Positions 1-5,248 of a stretch of 5,248 nt of DNA are shown here, piece after piece; position 1 is the stretch's first letter; each line of letters begins with the position of its first letter. Made by a program: the position numbers and the translations under genes. The stretch comes from Paracoccaceae bacterium. GTDB taxonomy: Bacteria > Pseudomonadota > Alphaproteobacteria > Rhodobacterales > Rhodobacteraceae. The notes beneath the pieces are model-generated. The model did no database searches, was not told the DNA's origin, and saw nothing but the letters and a program-made list of their open reading frames with translations. The DNA lies in contig PUNI01000126.1 of NCBI GenBank assembly GCA_003551745.1, forward strand, positions 1 to 5,248. Reading direction: 5' to 3'.

Positions 1-45
1 CAACTCCGCCAGCGGCAGCCACGCCTCGCTCAACACCTCGGCCAA
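1..45 (-). CDS. 5' end of a gene cut by the window edge; probable DUF1156-type DNA methyltransferase
   Basis: Only the first 15 codons are inside the window, and the frame stays open to the edge. The peptide from the TTG at 45 is MAEVLSEAWLPLAEL. Its WLPLAEL segment resembles the N-terminus of DUF1156 proteins (COG1743, adenine-specific DNA methylases), which as I recall begin with a few residues and then a W-L-P-I/L-x-E-L-like stretch. Start choice: a GAGGAG Shine-Dalgarno (59 to 54) lies 8 nt before the TTG at 45. An in-frame GTG at 54 would overlap the previous gene's stop as GTGA, but it sits on the Shine-Dalgarno itself. Context supports the call, because DUF499 ATPases and DUF1156 methylases are recurrent neighbours. 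No catalytic motif (such as the N-P-P-Y loop) is visible, so the identity is an inference from a short peptide plus position in the operon. Confidence 0.5.
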   Translation of the reverse strand, partial: MAEVLSEAWLPLAEL

Positions 46-50
46 TACAA

Positions 51-518
51 TCACTCCTCGGAACATAGTATCCGAAACGCCCTCCGGGCCCGCTTCCCGT
101 ATCCGTTCCGCGAACACAAGCTGTACCAGTAGTAGGCCTCCTCGCTGCTCATGTACATCACCGCATCCCGGATCTCATCGATCCTCCGTTTCTTGTTCAG
201 GGGCTTCACCGCCATGAACAGAAGACCCAGCTTGACACCCGTCTCCTCCTCCAGGCGGTAACTTTTCGCCTCCAGCAGCTCGTCGAGATCGTGGCCCGCC
301 TCCCGCAGGGCCTTGATCACCTGGTTGCGCACCCGGCGCAGGGGGTAGCCCCAGAGCTGGGCCACCCTCGTCGGTTCCTTGGGTTCCTCTTCCCCATTGG
401 CGGGCAGCTGAAAGAGGGCCAGCCCCACATCCCCTGTCTCCCGCTCGAACACCGTCAACTCGAAGTTCTGGTCCCCAAACCGTTCATACATCGCAAGCTG
501 GGAATAGATCCTACGCAT
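51..518 (-). CDS. Small operon partner protein, DUF7680-like (function unknown)
   Basis: This is a 155-aa soluble protein without signal peptide or membrane segment. The N-terminal part (about 17-40) is strand-rich, with alternating hydrophobics (FELTVFERETGDVGLALFQL). An acidic linker follows at 42-50, then V-A-Q-L-W-G-Y (52-58) and a helix to about residue 74. The most distinctive part is VKLGLLFMAVKPLNKKRRI (95-113), followed by EEAYYWYSLC (126-135) and a basic C-terminal helix ending RAFRILCSEE. From memory this pattern matches the DUF7680 family, which I associate with DUF499/DUF1156 operons; a profile search is needed to confirm. Start: the ATG at 518 has GGAGG (532 to 528) 9 nt upstream and overlaps the ATPase stop by 8 nt. 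The frame extends upstream to an ATG at 560 and another at 527, but these lie inside the ATPase gene and lack a properly spaced Shine-Dalgarno. The role is probably structural or regulatory within a complex with its neighbours; this is inference. Confidence 0.8.
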   Translation of the reverse strand: MRRIYSQLAMYERFGDQNFELTVFERETGDVGLALFQLPANGEEEPKEPTRVAQLWGYPLRRVRNQVIKALREAGHDLDELLEAKSYRLEEETGVKLGLLFMAVKPLNKKRRIDEIRDAVMYMSSEEAYYWYSLCSRNGYGKRARRAFRILCSEE

Positions 519-3500
519 CCGCTTCATCCTCCATGCGTACGGCCTCGACCTGGATGGCACCCAGCTCCATATCCGTCATGGTCTCGCGTACGGTGCGGAA
601 CGCATCGCCGCCGACACCAAGACCGTCCGGATACGAGAGGGTCAGCACCATCTGCACGTTGACATCGGAGGCCTCCCTGCCGAAAGCATCGGTGAGCTGC
701 TTGAGCCGCTGGTAGCGGTTCCAGGATCCTCTGAAAGAGACCTCCAGGGTTTCATCTCCCTCAAATTCAGCCACCATCTCCTGTTCGATGCTCACCCGAT
801 CCGGATCGAGCTGGGGGATCACCAGGCCCAGCTTGCGGGTATCCTCGACAGCGTCCCCGCTGCCCCCCTCGACTGCGATCGAGAGCTTGGTGAGTTGCTC
901 GATACCCTGATCGTGGCAGAGGTCCACGATGGCCTGAAAGGCCTGGTTGGGGACACCCTCCGCCTCCAGGGGCTCCCACCCCGGGGTCGGGACAGGTGGG
1001 GAATCGTAGGTTGAATCCTCCCCCTCCCCAACCCCACAGATACATTCCTCTAAAGGCCTACCGCAGTCCAGACATTGTTCGACAGCCTCCGCCTCTTCCC
1101 GTTCGAGGGGGAGATCCTGGTTCTCGGCCTCCTCCGGAGTATAGAGTACGGTGGTCGCAGAGAACTTGACCGGCGGGGGGCTGGAGGGCGACTCCGCATC
1201 GTAGGCCAGCTCTTTGTCCTCATCGTAGTATACCCAGGTCCCCGTCTGGATCCCGTTGGCGATCGTCGCTTTGAGCTGGTTGATATCCAAGATGATCTGC
1301 AGACCTTCCTTCTGGGCGAAGGCTTTACGCAGATCCTCGGTGGACAGGGAACCGCGATTCTGAGGCCAGGCCTTGGCCCGGACAAACTGTGCATTGAGGG
1401 GGTCCTCCTCGCTGTCCAGGACCTTGCTCAACCGCTTCAGGATCGCAAGCACCACCTGGCACTGATCATCGACAACCTCTCCTTGTTCCTGCCCGGGCAA
1501 CGTCTCACGCTTCAGGTTGTCATACCCTTCCGGCGCCCCGGCATCGGGGTAGTAGAGGAAACGGTAGCATTTGGTGATCGCTACCCGCATGTTCAGGCCG
1601 GACTGTTCGTACATTGTCTGCAGCCTGTCCTGCTGCTCCTCCGCGAGCTCTCCCATCCGGTCCCGATCCTCTTTGATGATCTGAATCGCAAGGTACTTTT
1701 GGGCGAGATCGACCATCCTTTCCCGTCGATCCTTGTCGGCGACCAGAAACAGCAGGTGGTTTTTGAAGCGCCGGAAGCTTCCGGCGGCCCCGGCGTGGTT
1801 AAAAATACGCCGGACGACCTCCGGCGGACCCTCGGCATCCGCGCTGATTGCGGTCGCATCGTAGTGAATCACCGCCAGGTGGGGGCGTGAACTATCGTCC
1901 GGCACCTCGGCCGCCTCCTGGGGGAAGTGGACCACCTGGAGGATCCCGCTGGGCCAGATCTCCTCGATGACATCGTTCAGCAGTTTTTTGGCCCGCACCC
2001 GGCCCAGCGACATCACCTCATCTTCGATGATCTTGTTCAGGGCGGGTTCGGTCTTGAAGCGGTACCGCCGCCCATCGTATTCCAAGAACCAGCCGACGTT
2101 CTCCAGCTCATCGATGGCCCGTTTGATAAGGGCCGGGTCGTCCCCGGGTTGTACCACCGAAAGCCGGAGCGCATCCTCCTCGATGCCGCTTGCGATCTCG
2201 TGGGTCAGGCTGTTTAAAAAGATCGTGGTGGCCACCCGGGTGGCGTAGGGGGGACGGCCGGAGGAGGTGAACGCCTCATCGATCTCGGCCGCGTGGGCCC
2301 GGGAAGCTTCGGAGGCATTGTAGATATCGGCCTCGATGACCGCTCTGTAGCGGGGCCGCTCCAGCCGGCTGGTGAGGTCATGGGCGATCCGTTCCACACG
2401 AAGATCCATATGGTGCGGGTGAATCAGGTAGGTCTCCTCCGGTTGTTCCTGCCAGAGCTTCCGGACAGCGCTGGCCAGAAGCCGCAGGGCACCGCGGGTC
2501 CGCTGAAAGTTGGGGATGGTGGCCGTCTTTCGGGTGAGCGTGGTCAGAAGTTCGGGGTGGAACGGGTAACTCCGTTGGATCTCCTCCCCGTACTCGGCAC
2601 GGGTGGCCTTGACCGGCAGTCCGGCATCTGCGATCTGGCGGTAGCAGTCGACATACTGGCTGGCCACCTCCTCGGCCGCGTCGCGGTCGGTGGTATGAAA
2701 CAGCCGGTGGGTGACGATCGAGGCAATCTCGGTATCCTTGGCCGGGATGATGCCCTGCTCCTGGCGGGCGGAGGCGCTCCGGGCCTCCTCCAGTTCCCGG
2801 TTGATCGTTTCGGTCTCTTCGCCGAAGGCGTCGCTCGCTTCGGTCAGGGTGTAGACCAAGACCACATTCGAACGGCTGGCGGCAAACTCCATCAGCGACA
2901 TGAGAAAGGCTACCGTCTGCTGGGCGAGAGAGGTCTCCCCCACCCGCGTCTCATCTTCAAAACCACGGGCGGTACGCAGGTACCGGGCCAGCTCATCGAG
3001 CATGATCAGGGCCGGCTCCTCACCGAGCATCCGCTCCCAGACCTGGGTGCCGGGTGCAACCCGCGTTTGGTCGCTCTCCTCAAGGAGGCTGTACCCGGCG
3101 TTGCCTTTGAGCTGGTAGGCGATCTCACCCCAGGGGGTGTAGGTGGTAATGGCGCCGTGGTTGATGCCGTTGGCCACATCGAGGTCGGTGCCAACCACCC
3201 CGGCGATCGCTTCCACCGGCTGTCCGGGTAAAAAATGGGGCGCGACAATGTGCTCGACAGCCTTCCCGAGGGCTGCACCGGAGGCGGCCAGATGGTAGAG
3301 CGCGATCAAGTTATGGGTCTTCCCGCCGCCGAAGGAGGTCTCCAGTCGAATAATGGGTGCGTTCGACGGTTCCGCCCCCGTAAGACGGCCTAAGGCCTCC
3401 CGCAGAAGCCGCTCCAGACCGGAGGTGGGGTAGGTGTTGGCGAAGAAGCGTTTCGGGTCCTGGTAGATGGGGTCGGCGCTGCCCTCCATCACGTCGTGGA

Positions 3501-3582
3501 GACGGGCCGCGAAGAGGTCCTCCCGGAGTTCGCCGGATTGTACCTCCTCCCGGGGGGTACAGCTTGCAAAGATGGTCTTCAT
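511..3582 (-). CDS. DUF499-type AAA+ ATPase (COG1483-like), probable defence-system ATPase
   Basis: A large cytoplasmic P-loop ATPase of 1023 aa, as long as typical full-length members. The Walker A region is ETSFGGGKTH (81-90, K88, T89) and Walker B is ALIMLDELARY (191-201, D196, E197). A sensor-type strand NVVLVYTLTEASDAF lies at 239-253. SYPFHPELL (338-346) and FQRTRGALRLLASA (359-372) form the conserved arginine-bearing lid region, R361 or R363 being arginine-finger candidates. A winged-helix-like stretch follows near 480-525. An acidic, proline-rich linker carries a cysteine knuckle, C837-x2-C840-x6-C847-x-C849, which could bind zinc. A C-terminal alpha/beta domain spans about 875-1015. 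The start ATG overlaps the upstream RHH gene's stop as ATGA, and a weak GAGGG lies 3 nt before it, so expression probably depends on translational coupling. Family knowledge places DUF499 ATPases next to DUF1156 methylases in defence islands. The biochemical activity is not established; DNA translocation or remodelling driven by ATP is inference. Confidence 0.92.
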   Translation of the reverse strand: MKTIFASCTPREEVQSGELREDLFAARLHDVMEGSADPIYQDPKRFFANTYPTSGLERLLREALGRLTGAEPSNAPIIRLETSFGGGKTHNLIALYHLAASGAALGKAVEHIVAPHFLPGQPVEAIAGVVGTDLDVANGINHGAITTYTPWGEIAYQLKGNAGYSLLEESDQTRVAPGTQVWERMLGEEPALIMLDELARYLRTARGFEDETRVGETSLAQQTVAFLMSLMEFAASRSNVVLVYTLTEASDAFGEETETINRELEEARSASARQEQGIIPAKDTEIASIVTHRLFHTTDRDAAEEVASQYVDCYRQIADAGLPVKATRAEYGEEIQRSYPFHPELLTTLTRKTATIPNFQRTRGALRLLASAVRKLWQEQPEETYLIHPHHMDLRVERIAHDLTSRLERPRYRAVIEADIYNASEASRAHAAEIDEAFTSSGRPPYATRVATTIFLNSLTHEIASGIEEDALRLSVVQPGDDPALIKRAIDELENVGWFLEYDGRRYRFKTEPALNKIIEDEVMSLGRVRAKKLLNDVIEEIWPSGILQVVHFPQEAAEVPDDSSRPHLAVIHYDATAISADAEGPPEVVRRIFNHAGAAGSFRRFKNHLLFLVADKDRRERMVDLAQKYLAIQIIKEDRDRMGELAEEQQDRLQTMYEQSGLNMRVAITKCYRFLYYPDAGAPEGYDNLKRETLPGQEQGEVVDDQCQVVLAILKRLSKVLDSEEDPLNAQFVRAKAWPQNRGSLSTEDLRKAFAQKEGLQIILDINQLKATIANGIQTGTWVYYDEDKELAYDAESPSSPPPVKFSATTVLYTPEEAENQDLPLEREEAEAVEQCLDCGRPLEECICGVGEGEDSTYDSPPVPTPGWEPLEAEGVPNQAFQAIVDLCHDQGIEQLTKLSIAVEGGSGDAVEDTRKLGLVIPQLDPDRVSIEQEMVAEFEGDETLEVSFRGSWNRYQRLKQLTDAFGREASDVNVQMVLTLSYPDGLGVGGDAFRTVRETMTDMELGAIQVEAVRMEDEADA
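528..532 (-). promoter_or_regulatory. Shine-Dalgarno of the 155-aa partner gene, inside the ATPase gene end
   Basis: GGAGG on the minus strand lies within the last codons of the ATPase gene, 9 nt before the ATG at 518. It abuts another in-frame ATG at 527 with no spacer, so the ATG at 518 is preferred. Confidence 0.65.
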
Positions 3583-3839
3583 GGGCCCTCACTCGCTTTC
3601 GGGGGGTGATCGGCGGGCTCGAGGTCCTCGAACCCGTCGTAGAAATAGGCGACGGCCGCATCCACAACCTGCGCCTGGGTCCTCTCGGTCTTCTCGGCCA
3701 GCTCCTGGATGCGTTCGATGGTCTTTAGGGTGACCCGGAGCCCCTTGAGCTTGCGCTTCTGTTTGGGGGGCAGGTAGGCATGGGGGGCAAGCCCGGTGTT
3801 GTTCGGGGGGTGCTCCTCGGCCTGGTCGGTATCATGCAT
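3579..3839 (-). CDS. Ribbon-helix-helix (CopG/Arc-type) DNA-binding protein, likely operon regulator
   Basis: An 86-aa protein with a basic, proline-containing N-terminal arm (PPKQKRKLKG, 24-33) and a classic RHH core. The core has strand GLRVTLKT (33-40), helix A IERIQELAEKTE (41-52), turn R-T (53-54) and helix B QAQVVDAAVAYFYDG (55-69). The tail is acidic and proline-rich. RHH proteins bind DNA as dimers, with the paired strands in the major groove. Start: the ATG at 3839 has a full AGGAGG (3852 to 3847) 7 nt upstream. The frame stays open much further upstream, to 4475, but that stretch lies under the divergent nuclease gene and is not coding. The gene's TGA overlaps the ATPase ATG by 4 nt, making it the first gene of the operon. 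An autorepressor role is the simplest reading. An RHH antitoxin is an alternative, but no toxin gene is adjacent. Function is inferred from fold pattern and position. Confidence 0.82.
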   Translation of the reverse strand: MHDTDQAEEHPPNNTGLAPHAYLPPKQKRKLKGLRVTLKTIERIQELAEKTERTQAQVVDAAVAYFYDGFEDLEPADHPPKASEGP

Positions 3840-3846
3840 GACAAAC

Positions 3847-3852
3847 CCTCCT
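3847..3852 (-). promoter_or_regulatory. Shine-Dalgarno of the RHH gene
   Basis: A full AGGAGG on the minus strand lies 7 nt before the ATG at 3839. It decides the start of the RHH gene against the long upstream extension of the same frame. Confidence 0.8.
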
Positions 3853-4011
3853 GGTGGGGTCTGAGGTAGAAACGACGTTAACAATCCTGCTATCGTATTG
3901 GCGGTGACCGTCTTGGCTTCCTGGTTTCGGCCGGGATTTGGTACGATGGACCTATAGCCGGGGACCAGGGAGGAGATGGAGGGGGCGGGCAGGAAGTTGG
4001 GAGACAAAAAC

Positions 4012-4020
4012 GGAGGAGGA
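4012..4020 (+). promoter_or_regulatory. Strong Shine-Dalgarno of the HNH gene
   Basis: GGAGGAGGA ends 5 nt before the ATG at 4026. It offers overlapping anti-Shine-Dalgarno registers and closes a purine-rich leader (3961-4025, 54 of 65 bases are purines). It fixes the start of the HNH protein. Confidence 0.8.
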
Positions 4021-4025
4021 GCGCG

Positions 4026-4952
4026 ATGTTTATCCAGGGGAAACGGTATTTGCGCAGGGAGCTTCACGCTACCTACGGTGGACAACAACAGGGAGGGATT
4101 AGTACCCCCCGGGATCATCCCCTCATTTTCTTGTTTACCGGTGATGTGGGAGAGCAGTATGGATATCAAGACGGATGGGATTCCGAGGGAATGTTTTTTT
4201 ATACTGGTGAGGGACAGCAAGGTGATATGCAGTTCGTACGGGGAAACCGTGCTATACGTGACCATGTCGACGAGGGGAAGGATCTTCATTTGTTCCACGA
4301 CGTTGAACGTGGAATCGTGCGTTATGAAGGACAGATGGTCTATAGCGGACACGAATACCGAAACGCGCCGGACGCTGACGGCCAGGAAAGAGAGGTAATC
4401 GTCGTTAAACTCCTTCCTATCGAACGGATGAGGGAAGAAAACCAAGACAAAGAGGGCAAGGAGCTTACGAGGCAATCCCTAGAAGAGCTGCGGGCGCTGG
4501 CAAAAGGGGAGGGTTCTCCATCGCCGGTTTCCTCCAAGAGCACGATACATGTGGTGCATCGTTCCCAGGCGATAAAAACTTATGTTCGTAAGAGGGCGGG
4601 GGGAACCTGTGAGGCTTGCAACGATGAGGCGCCCTTTGAAACGAGCTCAGGAGAGCCGTATATTGAAGTTCATCATATACGGCGTCTTTCGGATGGTGGA
4701 CCGGACTTGCCGGAGTGGGTGATCGGGCTGTGTCCAAATTGTCATGCCAGGGCGCATTATTCTGTGGATAAAAGCCAGTTCAATGCATCTTTTCGGGAGA
4801 TAGTAATGCAGAAAGAAAAGTTAGAGGAGGGTAGGGATAGGCACCTCCCCCCATCGCGCGATCTAAGGAACTCGAATCCGGGGGTTAATTTTAATCGATC
4901 CTGTGTTAATTATGCTATCAAAATTGATAAACAGAATGATCAGTTGGGGTAA
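4026..4952 (+). CDS. McrA/ScoMcrA-like HNH endonuclease, probable modification-dependent restriction enzyme
   Basis: A 308-aa two-domain protein. The N-terminal domain (about 1-130) carries GKRYLRRELHATYGG, IFLFTG, GYQDGW and the block FFYTGEGQQGDMQFVRGNRAI (split here as 57-66 FFYTGEGQQG and 67-77 DMQFVRGNRAI). This matches the SRA-like modified-DNA reading domain that I associate with ScoMcrA-type nucleases. A charged helical linker follows (133-160). The C-terminal HNH domain (about 180-265) has zinc ligands C195-x2-C198 and C236-x2-C239. It also has E214-V-H216-H217-I, where H217 is the likely general base, then SDGGPD (222-227) and CPNCHARAH (236-244, H240, H244). Expected role: cutting foreign DNA that carries modified bases or a modified backbone, in the cytoplasm. 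It is divergent from the methylase-type operon and has its own strong Shine-Dalgarno. The gene is visibly richer in A/T than the operon, which suggests separate acquisition. About 40 residues after the HNH fold (267-308) look unconserved. The actual substrate modification cannot be read from sequence. Confidence 0.88.
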   Translation: MFIQGKRYLRRELHATYGGQQQGGISTPRDHPLIFLFTGDVGEQYGYQDGWDSEGMFFYTGEGQQGDMQFVRGNRAIRDHVDEGKDLHLFHDVERGIVRYEGQMVYSGHEYRNAPDADGQEREVIVVKLLPIERMREENQDKEGKELTRQSLEELRALAKGEGSPSPVSSKSTIHVVHRSQAIKTYVRKRAGGTCEACNDEAPFETSSGEPYIEVHHIRRLSDGGPDLPEWVIGLCPNCHARAHYSVDKSQFNASFREIVMQKEKLEEGRDRHLPPSRDLRNSNPGVNFNRSCVNYAIKIDKQNDQLG

Positions 4953-5041
4953 CAGGAAAAATTTAGGTCATTCTTTATATCACCACTGGCCCTATGCACA
5001 GACAATCGGTGTTGTGGACACGTTCATGATCGACGGTGCCG

Positions 5042-5088
5042 TACTGCGAAATTGGGCCCCACCGTGGGTGGGGCCCAACTTCGCAGTA
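5042..5088 (+). terminator. Large inverted repeat, probable terminator of the HNH gene
   Basis: Arms 5042-5063 and 5067-5088 pair over 22 positions with a single mismatch (A5051 against C5079), leaving a 3-nt GTG loop. The core GGGCCCCACC/GGTGGGGCCC is very GC-rich. On plus it is followed by GG-GGG-C and only four T residues (5095-5098), so it is a weak match to a canonical rho-independent terminator. The position, about 90 nt past the HNH stop, fits a terminator. The length and near-perfection of the stem also fit a mobile-element or recombination-site end. Confidence 0.5.
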
Positions 5089-5161
5089 GGGGGCTTTTGC
5101 GAACTTGCACTTGATACCCCTTGATTGTTCAGAAACAGTGCATCACCGAAGGGCCTACCGG

Positions 5162-5208
5162 GATACTGTATCCGAGCCTGTGGACCGAATGGCCGATCTC
5201 GCAGTATC
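5162..5208. repeat. Imperfect inverted repeat near the right edge
   Basis: GATACTG (5162-5168) pairs with CAGTATC (5202-5208), and CGAGCC (5173-5178) can pair with CTCG and GGC nearby (5191-5201), giving an interrupted stem. A tighter palindrome GGATACtGTATCC (5161-5173) lies in the left arm. The 11-mer ACCGAAGGGCC (5145-5155) recurs with one change at 5184-5194. The function is unknown, and chance is possible for each element alone. Confidence 0.3.
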
Positions 5209-5248
5209 TTTCAAACCCCTTTCCATGCTGCCCCGGCGATAGCTGTCA

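Larger units (their letters stand above)
3840..4025. promoter_or_regulatory. Divergent intergenic control region between the RHH-led operon and the HNH gene
   Basis: This 186-nt gap separates two divergently transcribed units, so it must hold both promoters. The hexamer TACGAT occurs outward-facing on both strands, at 3942-3947 on plus and at 3897-3892 on minus, and could be the -10 element of each unit. I find no convincing -35 box for either, so exact promoters are uncertain. Two odd-centred palindromes lie on the operon side: AACGaCGTT (3871-3879) and CGGTgACCG (3902-3910). Both have 4-bp arms and their centres are 31 bp apart, close to three helical turns. They are plausible but unproven operator half-sites for the RHH protein. 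The palindrome GTTAAC at 3877-3882 overlaps the first. Confidence 0.5.
4953..5248. other. Terminal 296-nt stretch without a convincing gene
   Basis: After the HNH stop comes an A/T-rich stretch (about 4955-4985), then the large hairpin at 5042-5088, then about 160 nt to the edge. On plus, the frame from 5115 to the edge is open (it includes a TTG at 5121) and reads partly protein-like (ILYPSLWTEWPISQYL). A second plus frame is open too, and there is no Shine-Dalgarno. On minus, a frame entering from the right edge stops at 5155 after about 30 codons with no recognisable motif. None is called as a gene. The edge may hold the start or end of a gene outside the window. Confidence 0.5.

Noticed and set aside
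519..560. Longer N-terminus for the 155-aa protein (ATG at 560 or 527)
   Set aside because: These starts lie deeper within the ATPase gene and lack a well-spaced Shine-Dalgarno, whereas the ATG at 518 has GGAGG at 9 nt.
1075..1890. Long open frame on plus, 271 codons
   Set aside because: It lies wholly antisense to the DUF499-type ATPase gene, whose motifs are clear. GC-rich coding DNA commonly leaves the antisense frame open, and the translation shows no family motif.
2293..3231. Long open frame on plus, 312 codons, rich in Gly, Leu and Val
   Set aside because: It is antisense to the ATPase core including Walker B and has no recognisable domain or good start signal. It is a shadow frame.
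3976..4398. 140-codon plus frame starting at an ATG after AGGGAGGAG
   Set aside because: It is out of frame with the HNH gene and overlaps it for over 370 nt. The Shine-Dalgarno abuts the ATG, and the product matches nothing I recognise.
3840..4475. Upstream extension of the RHH frame to an ATG at 4475
   Set aside because: It would overlap the control region and the HNH gene. The strong AGGAGG before the ATG at 3839 and the RHH fold place the real start there.
5042..5088. Integron attC site
   Set aside because: The hairpin lacks GTTRRRY/RYYYAAC core sites and the extrahelical bases expected in attC.
4903..5124. 73-codon plus frame overlapping the HNH end
   Set aside because: It runs straight through the large hairpin, lacks a Shine-Dalgarno and shows no motif.
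5145..5194. Start of a CRISPR array
   Set aside because: There are only two copies of an 11-bp imperfect repeat, too short and too few for CRISPR repeats, and no cas gene is present.

Overview
The window looks like part of a bacterial defence or genome-modification island from a GC-rich host. Strong purine-rich Shine-Dalgarno sequences and tightly overlapping genes point to a bacterium. No rRNA, tRNA or housekeeping gene fixes the taxon, so I do not name one.

Layout. Positions 1-3839 hold a compact minus-strand operon, read from right to left: (1) an 86-aa ribbon-helix-helix (RHH) DNA-binding protein at 3579-3839; (2) a 1023-aa AAA+ ATPase of the DUF499 type at 511-3582; (3) a 155-aa partner protein resembling the DUF7680 type at 51-518; (4) the first codons of a further gene running off the left edge, whose start resembles DUF1156 DNA methyltransferases. 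Overlaps are 4 nt (ATGA) between 1 and 2 and 8 nt between 2 and 3. Gene 4 starts at or within a few bases of gene 3's stop, so translational coupling is likely throughout. A 186-nt intergenic region (3840-4025) separates this operon from a divergent plus-strand gene at 4026-4952. That gene encodes a 308-aa HNH endonuclease of the McrA/ScoMcrA-like type, with an N-terminal domain that probably reads modified DNA. The last ~300 bases contain no convincing gene. They hold a strong 22-bp hairpin about 90 nt after the HNH stop, probably a terminator, and further small repeats.

How the parts may work together (inference). DUF499 ATPases and DUF1156 methyltransferases are known neighbours in prokaryotic defence islands. 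The ATPase, small partner and methyltransferase would form the core, and the RHH protein would be its autoregulator. The divergent HNH enzyme would cut DNA carrying foreign modifications. The two arms could share control through the intergenic region. The DUF499-type core belongs to known but poorly characterised families. The less ordinary features are the RHH gene fused into the head of the operon and the divergent modification-dependent nuclease.
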